Assembly: GCF_900163645.1 (NCBI RefSeq)
Contig: NZ_FUKM01000015.1
Span: forward strand, 1-64,000
Reading direction: 5' to 3'
Source of the DNA: Halomonas citrativorans
GTDB lineage: Bacteria; Pseudomonadota; Gammaproteobacteria; Pseudomonadales; Halomonadaceae
DNA: 64,000 bases
Positions 18,207-27,326 of the stretch are shown here, in pieces; the stretch's first letter is position 1; each line of letters begins with the position of its first letter. The translations under genes were made by a program, and so were the position numbers. The notes under the pieces were generated by a model. The model saw only the letters and a program-made list of their open reading frames with translations, was not told the origin of the DNA and did no database searches.

Positions 18207-19433
18207 TTATTCCCACGTGGGGAAGGGATCAGGCAGCGTTTTCCACACCTCCATGCCTTCCAGTAGCTCGCCTTCGCTGAGTAAGCAGGCATCCAGCGCT
18301 TCACGCATGCGGGCTTTATCCAGCCCTTGGCCGATAAACACCAGTTCCTGGCGCATATCCCCAAATGGCTCTTTCCACTTCTCGGTGATGAACTGGCGGT
18401 ACTCCGGGTCCGTTGGCCAGCGCTCTTCAGGAACCGACTTCCAGAACATACCGGCCATGCCATGATGGGCAATGCCGCCTGCCTGGCTCCACTGCCCGGC
18501 CCACTGGGGGCGGGTGGCCAGCCAGAAAAAACCTTTCGAGCGCAATAAACCCTCTCCAAACCATTCGGAATGCAGCAGATCGTGAAATTTGGCTGGGTGA
18601 AATGGGCGGCGGGCGTGATAAGCAAAGCTTCCGATGCCGTACTCTTCGGTTTCGGGTACGTGCTCGCCACGCATCTCTTTTAACCAGCCCGGCGCCTGTT
18701 GAGCGCGCTCAAAGTCAAATCTGCCGGTATTTAGCACTTTATTAAGCGGCACGCCGCCTTGGCGAATAGGGACCAGTTCGGCATCGGGGTTGAGGGAGTG
18801 CAAAATGGCTTTCAGCGCCTCCAGCTCTTTTTCGCTGATTAAATCCGTTTTACTAATCAGCAATACATCGCAGAACTCGATCTGATCAACCAGCAGGTCG
18901 GCAACGTTGCGTTCATCCTCTTCGCCGAGACTTTCTCCTGCTTCCGCCAGGCTTTGTGCTTCATGGTATTGGGCAAGAAAGTTGGCACCATCGACGACCG
19001 TTACCAGCGTATCCAACCGGGCGATATGGGAGAGGCTTTGGCCGTCCTCATCCTCAAAGGTAAACGTTTCAGCCACTGGCAAGGGTTCGGAGATGCCGGT
19101 CGACTCAATCACCAGATAATCGAATTTTCCTTCCTTGGCCAACTGGTTGACCTCTATAAGCAGGTCTTCGCGCAGCGTGCAGCAAATGCACCCATTGCTC
19201 ATCTCAACAAGGCGTTCTTCTGAGCGATTAAGCGCTACTTCGCTCTCAAGCGTTGATTCGCCCGGGCCACCGCGCACCAGCGCGGCGTCGATGTTCACCT
19301 CGCTCATATCGTTCACAATCACCGCCACACGAAGGCCTTCACGGTTGGCCAAAATATGATTGAGCACGGTGGTTTTACCGGCACCCAGAAAGCCCGACAG
19401 CACGGTAACGGGCAGGGGAGAAAACGCAGTCAT
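18207..19433 (-). CDS. zigA: CobW/COG0523 GTPase, ZigA-type zinc metallochaperone
   Basis: This 408-residue G3E-family GTPase is proposed to deliver zinc to enzymes under zinc limitation. It shows the Walker A loop [12 protein letters not shown] (about 12-23), the conserved metal-binding [11 protein letters not shown] (CxCC, near residue 80), ESTGISEP and the base-recognition ISKTDL. The C-terminal CobW domain (ERWPTDPE and the block around [12 protein letters not shown]) is complete. I take ATG 19433, which has AGAGG about ten bases upstream; the in-frame GTG at 19442 sits directly on that site. A palindrome resembling a Zur box lies 28 bases upstream, which supports the zinc-responsive subgroup over cobalt or nitrile-hydratase CobW proteins. 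Confidence 0.85.
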   Translation of the reverse strand: MTAFSPLPVTVLSGFLGAGKTTVLNHILANREGLRVAVIVNDMSEVNIDAALVRGGPGESTLESEVALNRSEERLVEMSNGCICCTLREDLLIEVNQLAKEGKFDYLVIESTGISEPLPVAETFTFEDEDGQSLSHIARLDTLVTVVDGANFLAQYHEAQSLAEAGESLGEEDERNVADLLVDQIEFCDVLLISKTDLISEKELEALKAILHSLNPDAELVPIRQGGVPLNKVLNTGRFDFERAQQAPGWLKEMRGEHVPETEEYGIGSFAYHARRPFHPAKFHDLLHSEWFGEGLLRSKGFFWLATRPQWAGQWSQAGGIAHHGMAGMFWKSVPEERWPTDPEYRQFITEKWKEPFGDMRQELVFIGQGLDKARMREALDACLLSEGELLEGMEVWKTLPDPFPTWE

Positions 19434-19460
19434 TACTAGCACGCCTCTAAATGGGTTTGT

Positions 19461-19478
19461 GTTATGTAATAATATAAC
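19461..19478. promoter_or_regulatory. Probable Zur box upstream of zigA
   Basis: GTTATGTAATAATATAAC is an 18-base imperfect palindrome (14 of 18 positions symmetric). It matches the gammaproteobacterial Zur pattern, whose core is GTTAT...ATAAC as in GTTATNTTATAACATAAC. It lies 28-45 bases before the zigA start, where a repressor would block the promoter. The opposing gene eutB is 230 bases away. Confidence 0.65.
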
Positions 19479-19707
19479 AATTTAGGGGCGATTAGAAAGC
19501 GCGCGTTGATTCAGCCAGGAAAAATCTCAGCGCTTGTATTGAGTAGGCCAATAGCTGCGAAGCACATTTGGCGTTTAAGGCACGCTGTTTGGAGCAGCTA
19601 GTTATTACGTTGAAGGCGGAAGAAAGTGGAGGGAAATGCATTGGGCGTAGCGATCTCAAAAGCGCTATGGTGAATTCAGGACATTCAACGCGCGGCAGGT
19701 AAACCCC

Positions 19708-21123
19708 ATGGCCCAGACCTTTCAAACGACGGTAGGTAGCCACCACTACCGCTTTAAAAGCCTGGCCGAACTGATGGCCAAAGCGACCCCAGCGCGCTCG
19801 GGCGATCGTTTAGCGGGTGTGATCGCCGACAGTGCGGAGGAGCGCGTGGTGGCACAGATGGTGCTGGCGGAACTGCCGTTGACCACTTTCTTGAATGACG
19901 CACTGATCCCCTACGAACACGATGAAATCACCCGGCTGATTATCGATGACCATGACGCCGAGGCCTTTGCGCCCCTTCGGCATTTAACGGTAGGGGATTT
20001 TCGTAACTGGCTACTCTCGGATCAAGCAACTTCAGAAGTGCTCACCGCCGTTCGCCCAGGCATTACGCCGGAAATGGCCGCGGCGGTCAGTAAACTGATG
20101 CGCAATCAGGATCTGATTCTGGTGGGCAGAAAGTGCCGAGTTACCACGGCTTTTCGTAATACCATCGGCCTGCCCGGGCGGCTTTCTACCCGGCTACAGC
20201 CCAACCACCCGACGGACGATGTCACCGGCATTGCGGCGAGTATTCTGGATGGCCTGCTCTATGGTAGCGGCGACGCGGTAATCGGGATTAATCCAGCCAC
20301 CGATAATGTGGCTCAAAGCGTTAAGCTGATGCGCTTAATGGATGACGTGATTCAGAAGTACCAGATTCCCACCCAGTCTTGTGTACTGACCCACGTCACC
20401 AATACGTTGGAAGCCATTGAGCAGGGCGCCCCGGTGGACCTGGTGTTTCAGTCGATTGGCGGTACCGAAGCCACCAACCGAAGCTTCGGGTTTGATTTAA
20501 ACACGCTGGCCGAAGCCGAAGCGGCAGCCCAGTCGCTTAATCGGGGTACAGTGGGGCGCAACGTCATGTACTTTGAAACCGGCCAGGGCAGTTCACTCTC
20601 CGCGGATGCTCATCATGGGCTTGACCAGCAGACCTGCGAGGCGCGTGCCTACGCGGTGGCGCGTAAATTCAGCCCGCTGTTGGTCAATACGGTGGTGGGG
20701 TTTATCGGCCCCGAGTACTTGTTCGATGGTAAAGAGATCACCCGGGCCGGGCTTGAGGACCATTTCTGCGGCAAGCTTTTGGGCGTGCCCATGGGGTGTG
20801 ATGTTTGCTACACCAACCATGCTGAAGCCGACCAGAACGATATGGACAACCTGCTAACCCTCTTGGGCGTGGCGGGCTGCAATTTCGTGATGGGCATACC
20901 GGGGTCTGACGACATTATGCTCAATTACCAGACCACCTCGTTTCACGATGCGCTCTACGCGCGTCGCGTGCTTGGGCTAAAAGCCGCGCCGGAGTTTGAG
21001 CGCTGGCTTGATGAGATGCAGATTTTCAACGATGTGAAAACACACAAGCTAAACGACCAAGTGCCTGCCGCGTTCGCCAACAGCCTGCGCCACCTGCCCA
21101 GGGAGCCACGCCATGACGTCTAA
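19708..21123 (+). CDS. eutB: Ethanolamine ammonia-lyase large subunit
   Basis: EutB is the catalytic TIM-barrel subunit of the adenosylcobalamin-dependent enzyme that turns ethanolamine into acetaldehyde and ammonia. The 471-residue length is normal. Recognisable segments are GDRLAGVIADSAEERVVAQ near the N-terminus, LDGLLYGSGDAVIGINPATD, the substrate-site block QSIGGTEATNRSFGFDL, and the C-terminal GCDVCYTNHAEADQNDMD with GCNFVMGIPGSDDIMLNYQTTSFHD following. eutC overlaps its end by 11 bases. No reactivase (eutA), shell or permease genes are adjacent, so the pathway here is of the simple non-microcompartment kind. No regulator site was recognised in the upstream 230 bases beyond the zigA box. 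Confidence 0.97.
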   Translation: MAQTFQTTVGSHHYRFKSLAELMAKATPARSGDRLAGVIADSAEERVVAQMVLAELPLTTFLNDALIPYEHDEITRLIIDDHDAEAFAPLRHLTVGDFRNWLLSDQATSEVLTAVRPGITPEMAAAVSKLMRNQDLILVGRKCRVTTAFRNTIGLPGRLSTRLQPNHPTDDVTGIAASILDGLLYGSGDAVIGINPATDNVAQSVKLMRLMDDVIQKYQIPTQSCVLTHVTNTLEAIEQGAPVDLVFQSIGGTEATNRSFGFDLNTLAEAEAAAQSLNRGTVGRNVMYFETGQGSSLSADAHHGLDQQTCEARAYAVARKFSPLLVNTVVGFIGPEYLFDGKEITRAGLEDHFCGKLLGVPMGCDVCYTNHAEADQNDMDNLLTLLGVAGCNFVMGIPGSDDIMLNYQTTSFHDALYARRVLGLKAAPEFERWLDEMQIFNDVKTHKLNDQVPAAFANSLRHLPREPRHDV

Positions 21124-21949
21124 CCCAACGCCTATTGTTGTAGAGAACCCTTGGGAACGGCTGCGTGCATTTACCGATGCGCGTATTGGCTTGGGCCGGG
21201 CGGGCATCAGCCTGCCTACCGGTAAGCTGCTTGAGTTTCAATTGGCCCACGCTCAGGCGCAGGATGCGGTGCATGCCCCGCTGGATGTCGAGGCGTTGGC
21301 CCAGCAGTTGCAAAAAGCTTTTGCGCTTGAACATGAGCCGCTTCGCTTGCACAGTCAAGTGGAGGGCCGCGCCATGTATCTCCAGCGCCCCGATGTTGGC
21401 CGCCGGTTGAATGATGATTCGAGGGAGCGCTTACAAAATGCCGAAACTTCGCCATCACGCGCCGATCTGGCCGTGGTGATCGTCGATGGGCTTTCTGCTC
21501 TGGCGGTCCAGCAGAACAGCCAGCCATTTTTAAAAGCGCTGTATCAGCAGTTTGAGCAGGACAACGCTGAGTGGCAGTTAGCGCCGCTCGCTATCGTCGA
21601 GCAAGGACGGGTGGCGATTGGTGATGAAATTGGCGCGCTGCTCAATGCCGATGCGGTACTGGTGATGATTGGTGAGCGGCCCGGGCTTAGCTCGCCGGAT
21701 AGCCTCGGGCTTTACATGACCTGGGCGCCCGAGCCGGGGCTTAAGGATGACCGGCGCAACTGCATTTCCAACGTGCGCCCTGCGGGCCTGAACATGGTGG
21801 AGGCGGCCCGGCGGCTATTTTTACTGCTTAAAGAAGCCCGCGAGCTGAAAATATCGGGCGTTAAATTAAAAGATCGCAGTGAAGACAGCGTACTTGAAGG
21901 TGACGCAGCCGCCTCGGGCGCAACGAAAAACTTTTTGGTCGCTGATTAG
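21113..21949 (+). CDS. eutC: Ethanolamine ammonia-lyase small subunit
   Basis: EutC completes ethanolamine ammonia-lyase and contributes to binding of adenosylcobalamin. The 278-residue protein has ENPWERLRAFTDARIGLGRAG and LLEFQLAHAQAQDAVH at the N-terminus, DLAVVIVDGLSALAVQ in the middle, and the C-terminal LVMIGERPGLSSPDSLG with DDRRNCISNVRP, all family blocks. Its ATG lies inside the end of eutB with an 11-base overlap, so the two subunits are translationally coupled. After its stop there are 116 bases before aceK, with no clear terminator. Confidence 0.97.
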   Translation: MTSNPTPIVVENPWERLRAFTDARIGLGRAGISLPTGKLLEFQLAHAQAQDAVHAPLDVEALAQQLQKAFALEHEPLRLHSQVEGRAMYLQRPDVGRRLNDDSRERLQNAETSPSRADLAVVIVDGLSALAVQQNSQPFLKALYQQFEQDNAEWQLAPLAIVEQGRVAIGDEIGALLNADAVLVMIGERPGLSSPDSLGLYMTWAPEPGLKDDRRNCISNVRPAGLNMVEAARRLFLLLKEARELKISGVKLKDRSEDSVLEGDAAASGATKNFLVAD

Positions 21950-22065
21950 CGCTTATACCGCACGACGTGAAGAGGCTACCCGCTCCTTCAATAAAGCGCC
22001 TTTGCTGAATGGCTTCATGGCTTTTCATCCTATAGGCTGATTAAAAAGCGACAAGAGTCCCGCTT

Positions 22066-23820
22066 GTGAACACCACGCCTGCCTATCGCTTGGCCGCGAC
22101 CATTTTGCATGGCTTTGAAGCGTACCGAACCCGCTTTAAGGCGATCACGCTGGACGCTCAGCGCCGCTTTCAAGAAGGTGCTTGGCGGGAGAGTCAGCAA
22201 GCGTCCATTGCGCGGATTAATCTCTATCAGCAGAAGGTGGATGACGCGGTTGAACGTCTCAAACGTACGTTTTCAAATGGGTTATTAACCCATCGCGAGG
22301 TCTGGGGTGAAGCGCGTAGCCACTATGCCGAGCTAATTAGTCCGCGGCTGGATGTTGAACTGGCCGAAACCTTTTTTAACTCGCTCTTTTGCGCCATTTT
22401 CAAGCATCGCCATATTCGCAATGAGTGGATGTTTGTTATCAGCTCACGAAAGAAGGCCGCGCAACGTTCAGGTATCAAGCTGTGCCGATGCCGTTCAATT
22501 GATGGGGATTGGCAGGCGGCCCTGCGCTGGGCACTGGAAGGCGCTGCCTTGCACAACCCGTTTGCCGATATTGCACGAGATACCCGCTTGGGTACCGTGC
22601 TATTAAACAAAATGTTGCCAAGCACTATATGGCAGGCAAAGGACGCCGCTATAGAGCTTCTTTACAGCGTTTTTTACCGCAATAAAGGGGCATACATAGT
22701 GGGACGAATCACCGGCGGCGGCGACCAGGTGCCGCTGGTCTTGCCGGTACGCCATCAAGAGCATGCCGAGCAGAACACTGAGGATGTCCCCCAGCTTCAT
22801 TTGGATACCGTACTGATTACACCTGACGATGTAGCCATTATTTTCTCGTTCAGCCGGGCGTATTTTCAGGTGGATGTCGCGGTGCCGAATGAGTGTGTGG
22901 GTTACCTGCAGCGCTTAATGCCCCATAAGCCAGCCGGTGAGCTTTACGCGGCCATTGGCTTTTTTAAACATGGCAAAACCGAGTTCTTTCGCGCGCTTAA
23001 TCAGCAGGTCGCCAAGCGTGAGGACGTGTTTATTATCGCCCCCGGCGTACGCGGGATGGTGATGGCCGTGTTTGTACTGCCAAGTGCGCGTACGGTATTC
23101 AAGATCATTAAAGACGAGTTCGACCCTGCCAAGGACGTGACACCTGACATCGTGCGCGAAAAGTATCATTTGGTGAAGCGCCACGACCGGGTAGGCCGTA
23201 TGGCCGATACTCAGGAATTTTCTAACTTCACCGTGCATAACGACCATTTCGCCCCGGAATGCTTGGCTCACCTGTTGGAAGTTGCCCCCTCTACAGTATC
23301 GCTGAAAGGCGAGAAAGTCGTCATCAAACATTGTTATACCGAGCGCATGATGACGCCGCTGAATATCTATCTGGAGCAGTGTGACGATGAGGCACAGTTA
23401 GCGGTGCTCAGAGACTATGGCGATGCCATAAAGCAGATGGCCGCCGCCAATATTTTCCCAGGCGATATGCTGCTCAAAAACTTTGGCGTTACGCGCCAGG
23501 GGCGGGTGATTTTTTACGACTACGATGAGGTGTGTTACCTCACCGAGTGCCACTTTCGCGCTATCCCGGCCTCGAGTGGTGACGATTACTTGAGCGGTGG
23601 AAATGAAAGCTTCTCCATTGGCCCGAACGATATCTTTCCCGAGGAGTTTGGCCCGTTCATGTTTGCCAACCCGGAGCGGCTGCGGGTGTTTAAACAGCTT
23701 CACCCGGAGCTGTTTGAGGTCCGCTACTGGCAGGGCCTGCAGCAGGCCATTGTCGATGGCCGTATCATTGACGTGTACCCTTATGGGAACGAGCAGCGCT
23801 TTGTAGATGCTGAACAGTAA
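22066..23820 (+). CDS. aceK: Isocitrate dehydrogenase kinase/phosphatase
   Basis: AceK phosphorylates and dephosphorylates isocitrate dehydrogenase on a serine and so directs carbon between the TCA cycle and the glyoxylate shunt during growth on acetate. The 584-residue length agrees with the family. The C-terminal kinase-like half contains FFKHGKTEFFRAL, the long ATP-binding region with APGVRGMVMAVFVLPS, FKIIKDEF (catalytic lysine region), the block FPGDMLLKNFGVTRQGRV and FYDYDEVCYLTECHFR. The start is GTG 22066, giving MNTTPAYRLA; the upstream site is weak. aceA and aceB are not in the window, so the gene is separated from the glyoxylate genes here. It may add to acetate metabolism downstream of ethanolamine breakdown by eutBC. 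Confidence 0.96.
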   Translation: MNTTPAYRLAATILHGFEAYRTRFKAITLDAQRRFQEGAWRESQQASIARINLYQQKVDDAVERLKRTFSNGLLTHREVWGEARSHYAELISPRLDVELAETFFNSLFCAIFKHRHIRNEWMFVISSRKKAAQRSGIKLCRCRSIDGDWQAALRWALEGAALHNPFADIARDTRLGTVLLNKMLPSTIWQAKDAAIELLYSVFYRNKGAYIVGRITGGGDQVPLVLPVRHQEHAEQNTEDVPQLHLDTVLITPDDVAIIFSFSRAYFQVDVAVPNECVGYLQRLMPHKPAGELYAAIGFFKHGKTEFFRALNQQVAKREDVFIIAPGVRGMVMAVFVLPSARTVFKIIKDEFDPAKDVTPDIVREKYHLVKRHDRVGRMADTQEFSNFTVHNDHFAPECLAHLLEVAPSTVSLKGEKVVIKHCYTERMMTPLNIYLEQCDDEAQLAVLRDYGDAIKQMAAANIFPGDMLLKNFGVTRQGRVIFYDYDEVCYLTECHFRAIPASSGDDYLSGGNESFSIGPNDIFPEEFGPFMFANPERLRVFKQLHPELFEVRYWQGLQQAIVDGRIIDVYPYGNEQRFVDAEQ

Positions 23821-23844
23821 CCGCGGTAAAGCAGCGAGGTAATC

Positions 23845-24558
23845 ATGACGACAGCGCGCCATCTGGTGGTATTTACTGGCTCGGGCATTAGCGCGGAAAG
23901 CGGTATCAAGACCTTTCGTGCCAGCGATGGCTTATGGGAAGACCACCCTGTGGAAGAGGTGGCAACGCCGCAAGGCTGGCAGCGCGACCCCCAACGTGTA
24001 CTGACATTTTATGATCAGCGCCGAGAGCAGATCCGCAGTGCCCAGCCCAATGCCGCGCACAGGGCGCTGGCAAGCCTGGAGCAGGCAGGGTTCAGGGTCA
24101 CCGTTATCACTCAAAATATTGATGATCTACATGAGCGGGCAGGTTCCAGCGATGTGATCCACTTGCATGGCGAAATTTTAAATGCCCGCTCCAGCGCGGA
24201 TGAGCGCATGCGCTATCCGCTCGTTAAGGGCGGTATTGCATTGGGTGATCTGTGCGATAAGGGCAGCCAGCTGCGTCCTGACGTGGTCTGGTTTGGCGAG
24301 GCCGTGCCGCTGTTTGAAGAGGCCTGCGAACTAGCCAGCCAAGCGGATTTTTTGCTGGTTGTCGGAACCTCGCTTGCGGTGATGCCTGCCGCCTCACTGC
24401 TCTCGTATATCGACTACGACACGCCCTGCGCATTGGTTGACCCGGATGCCGATGCCTTAAGCCCACCCGGCGTACTGGCGATTAATGCTACTGCCGGGGA
24501 AGGCGTGCCCGTGCTGGTGGAGCGCTGGAAAAGAGAAGGCGCGCTAACACTGCCTTAG
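23845..24558 (+). CDS. Sir2-family NAD-dependent protein deacylase (zinc-cysteine-less type)
   Basis: This 237-residue sirtuin would remove acyl groups from protein lysines using NAD. The NAD-binding GSGISAESGI (12-21), FRASDGLW, TQNIDDLH (89-96), catalytic His108 in HLHGE and VVGTSLAV are all present. FYDQRR (55-60) carries the Tyr and Arg that mark class III desuccinylase-type sirtuins such as E. coli CobB. The zinc-ribbon segment between residues 113 and 145 has only one cysteine (C137) where four are usual. Comparable cysteine-poor Sir2 proteins exist in other bacteria, so this looks like a subfamily rather than a defect. It follows aceK by 24 bases, and AceK and acetate metabolism are linked to protein acylation. 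Confidence 0.88.
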   Translation: MTTARHLVVFTGSGISAESGIKTFRASDGLWEDHPVEEVATPQGWQRDPQRVLTFYDQRREQIRSAQPNAAHRALASLEQAGFRVTVITQNIDDLHERAGSSDVIHLHGEILNARSSADERMRYPLVKGGIALGDLCDKGSQLRPDVVWFGEAVPLFEEACELASQADFLLVVGTSLAVMPAASLLSYIDYDTPCALVDPDADALSPPGVLAINATAGEGVPVLVERWKREGALTLP

Positions 24559-24562
24559 CGCT

Positions 24563-25852
24563 TTAGCCTGACAAACAGGATGACGATTTCAGAAACCAGG
24601 CCTTCATGACCTCGGTAATGTGGGCTATCTGTTGCTCAGAGGTAATATAGGCGGGCATGGTATAGAGCCATCGCCCAATCGGGCGTAGCCAAACACCCTG
24701 CTCGCGGGCAAACGTGGCAACGCCTGTTAAAGCTGTTTCCGAGTGCGCTTCAATAACGGCCGTGGCACCCAGTACGCGCACATCGGCAACCTCTGGGTGC
24801 GCCATGAGCGCTTGATCCTCCAGCAAGGCGCGGCACAGTAACCGGTTTAAGAGCGCTATTTTGCCAAGATAGTTTTCTTCTTCAAATACCGCCAGGCTTT
24901 CCAGCGCTACCCGGCACGCCAAGGGGTTACCCATAAACGTTGGGCCGTGCATAAAGGCGTGGTGTGCGCTGTCACCGATAAAGGCGTCGTGAATGCGGTC
25001 GGTCGCAAGCGTGGCGGCGTGGCCCAAATAGCCGCCAGTTAGCCCTTTGGAAAGCACCATGATATCCGGGGTAACGTGGGCGTGATCGGCGGCAAATAGT
25101 TTGCCGGTGCGGCCAAATCCCGTGGCAACCTCATCAAAGATCAGCACCACGTTAAATGCGTCACACAGGGCACGGGCGCCGCGCAAATAATCCGGGGAGG
25201 TCATGTTCAGCCCTCCAGCGGCCTGCAACAGCGGCTCCATCAGCAGCGCAGCAATGTCATGATGATGACGCTCAAGTACTTCGCCTAGCGCATCTAAATC
25301 GGCGGCTACCTGCGCTTGCGTTGCGTTAAAAGGAGCGGTTGGCGCAGGCGCAAAATGGTGCTGGGGCAGTAGGCTTGAAAACAAGCTGTGCATGCCTTCC
25401 TCTGGGTCGCACACGGCCATGCAGCCCGTGGTATCTCCGTGATAGGCCTTCATTAGCGAGAGCATTTTGCGCTTTTTCGGTTGTCCGGTAAGCACGTGGT
25501 ACTGCAGCGCCATTTTCATCGCCACCTCCATGCCTACCGAGCCGCTGTCAGAGTAGAAGACGTGATTAAGCCCGTCGGGAGTGATGCGTACCAGCTCACG
25601 CGCCAACCGGTCGGCAGGGTCATGGGTGAGCCCGCCCAGCATCACATGGCAGAGTGTTTCCGCCTGCTCACGAATGGCTGCCACCAGGCGCGGATGGCCG
25701 TATCCGTGAATCATGCACCACCAGGAGCAGGTAGCGTCCAGTAGGCGCTCGCCGCCTTCCAGCTCAAAATAGGCGCCGCTACCGCCGACCACCCTGGGGG
25801 CGGGGGGTTGGGTTTTAAGATGTGCGTAGGGGTGCCAGACTGGCGAGTTCAT
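24563..25852 (-). CDS. bioA: Adenosylmethionine-8-amino-7-oxononanoate aminotransferase
   Basis: BioA converts KAPA to DAPA with S-adenosylmethionine as amino donor, the third-last step of biotin synthesis. The 429-residue PLP enzyme shows WHPYAHLK at the start, DATCSWWCMIHGYGHP, FYSDSGSVGMEVAMKMA, the DEVATGFGRTGKLFA segment, and VLSKGLTGGYLG with the PLP lysine. I use the ATG at 25852, which overlaps the bioD stop as ATGA; an in-frame upstream start would extend into bioD. It is the last gene of the bio operon and converges on the sirtuin gene with four bases between their stops. Confidence 0.95.
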   Translation of the reverse strand: MNSPVWHPYAHLKTQPPAPRVVGGSGAYFELEGGERLLDATCSWWCMIHGYGHPRLVAAIREQAETLCHVMLGGLTHDPADRLARELVRITPDGLNHVFYSDSGSVGMEVAMKMALQYHVLTGQPKKRKMLSLMKAYHGDTTGCMAVCDPEEGMHSLFSSLLPQHHFAPAPTAPFNATQAQVAADLDALGEVLERHHHDIAALLMEPLLQAAGGLNMTSPDYLRGARALCDAFNVVLIFDEVATGFGRTGKLFAADHAHVTPDIMVLSKGLTGGYLGHAATLATDRIHDAFIGDSAHHAFMHGPTFMGNPLACRVALESLAVFEEENYLGKIALLNRLLCRALLEDQALMAHPEVADVRVLGATAVIEAHSETALTGVATFAREQGVWLRPIGRWLYTMPAYITSEQQIAHITEVMKAWFLKSSSCLSG

Positions 25853-26538
25853 AATGCCTCCAATGATAGATAGCGGTGGGCGGTGGCCGCATCGGGCGTT
25901 GTCAAATGCGGCACAATGCCCAGGCAAGGCGCTGCCAGCCTGGCGTCAAGGTGGGCCATGTTGGCCGTGAAGCGGGTAGTATCCGCCGCAAAGGCGGGGT
26001 CAATCACGCTGCCTGCCCAGCCCGCAAGCGTCAGACCGTCGGCGCGAATGGCATCGGCCGCTAAGCGGGCATGGTTCAGGCAGCCGAGCTTTAAACCAAC
26101 CACCAGGATCACCGGCAGCCTCAGCGCGATGGCGATGTCGGCAAAATCCTCCTGTTCGTTGATCGGCACGCGCCAGCCACCCGCACCCTCAATCAAAGTG
26201 AACGCCCTGGGCGTCTGGCCAAGGGTGTCGCGCAGCCAGTGGGCAACCTGAGACACGCTTAGCATCTGGCCTGCCTCCTGTGCGGCCAGGTGAGGTGCTA
26301 TCGCAGGCTCAAAGGCCATTGGGTTAACCGTGGCGTAGTCAACCGGCGGTTCACACTGTTGCTGCAGTGCCAGCGCATCGCTATTGCGCAGCCCTTTCGT
26401 CGTTAACGAGCTGCCAGAGGCGATGGGTTTAAGCCCTAAGGTGCTCAACTGCTGGCATCGGGCGCTATAAAGAAGCGCGCTTCCGACCAGCGTTTTTCCC
26501 GCATCGGTGTCGGTACCGGTAACAAAAAAGCGCTTCAT
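25849..26538 (-). CDS. bioD: Dethiobiotin synthetase
   Basis: BioD closes the ureido ring of dethiobiotin from DAPA, CO2 and ATP. The 229-residue protein has the FVTGTDTDAGKTLVGSALL P-loop at residues 4-22, LKPIASG after it, TVNPMAFEPAIAPHLAA, and EGAGGWRVPINE, matching the substrate- and Mg-binding blocks of the family. Its start overlaps the bioC stop and its stop overlaps the bioA start, each by four bases, so it is translationally coupled on both sides in the biotin operon. Confidence 0.95.
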   Translation of the reverse strand: MKRFFVTGTDTDAGKTLVGSALLYSARCQQLSTLGLKPIASGSSLTTKGLRNSDALALQQQCEPPVDYATVNPMAFEPAIAPHLAAQEAGQMLSVSQVAHWLRDTLGQTPRAFTLIEGAGGWRVPINEQEDFADIAIALRLPVILVVGLKLGCLNHARLAADAIRADGLTLAGWAGSVIDPAFAADTTRFTANMAHLDARLAAPCLGIVPHLTTPDAATAHRYLSLEAL

Positions 26539-27326
26539 CGGGGTTTCTCCAGCTGCAGGTTCAGGCAGTGATAGCTGACTGGAAGCCCTTGGCGCTTACG
26601 AAGCTGCTCAAAGCGCGTGGCAGCCGCGGCCAGGTCCGCTCGGGTGAGTATGGCGCTGGGCCTGGCCACTTGTGCGCCAACGCCCTTGATGGAAGCCATA
26701 ACGGCCTTGATATCAGAATAAAAGAAGGTTTCCACACGGGTCGCCTGGTGAGTGCAGCGCAGACCGCTTTTGTGAATAGCATCGTTAACTACGCTGTAGG
26801 AGGGAGTCGTTAGCAGCGCGCTTGAGCGTTGCCAGGCGAAAGCCACTTCAACCAACGTGCCGGGTAATAGCGTACTGATGTACGCCAGGCCACCTGGTGC
26901 CAGCACTCGATACAGCGACTGCATGACGGCCAATGTGTCGCGGCACCACTGAATGGCCAGGTTGGAAAACACCAGGTCGAATAGGTGGCGAGGGATGGAC
27001 AACGATTCGGCACTACCTGATTGCCAGGCAATGTGGTCGCCGTGGCGTGAGCGAGCGTGCTCCAGCATGCCCGGCGCAATGTCCAGCCCCGTGACGTGGC
27101 CGTGGGGGTAGCGCTTGGCCAGCCGCTGCGACCAATAGCCAGTGCCGCAGCCCAGGTCGAGTATATAGTTAGCCTCAATTGGCAAGTCGCGCCATAGCGT
27201 TTCACCGATATGGCGTTGGGCGCTGGCCAGCGCATCGTACTGCGGTGCTGCCCGGGAGAAAGCGTGCGCCACTCGGGCCTGCCAGTCGGCGCTGGGCCGC
27301 CGTAACTGAGGAGGTGTCGAATTCAT
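26535..27326 (-). CDS. bioC: Malonyl-ACP O-methyltransferase
   Basis: BioC methylates the free carboxyl of malonyl-ACP so that fatty acid synthesis can build the pimeloyl chain for biotin. The 263-residue protein has the SAM-binding motif LDLGCGTGYWSQRLA near residues 55-69, VTGLDIAPGMLEHAR after it, LVFSNLAIQWC and YRVLAPGGLAYISTLLPGT, all typical of BioC. The N-terminal AFSRAAPQYDALASAQRHIG is also a BioC mark and separates it from other class I methyltransferases. It overlaps bioH and bioD by four bases each. Confidence 0.93.
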   Translation of the reverse strand: MNSTPPQLRRPSADWQARVAHAFSRAAPQYDALASAQRHIGETLWRDLPIEANYILDLGCGTGYWSQRLAKRYPHGHVTGLDIAPGMLEHARSRHGDHIAWQSGSAESLSIPRHLFDLVFSNLAIQWCRDTLAVMQSLYRVLAPGGLAYISTLLPGTLVEVAFAWQRSSALLTTPSYSVVNDAIHKSGLRCTHQATRVETFFYSDIKAVMASIKGVGAQVARPSAILTRADLAAAATRFEQLRKRQGLPVSYHCLNLQLEKPR

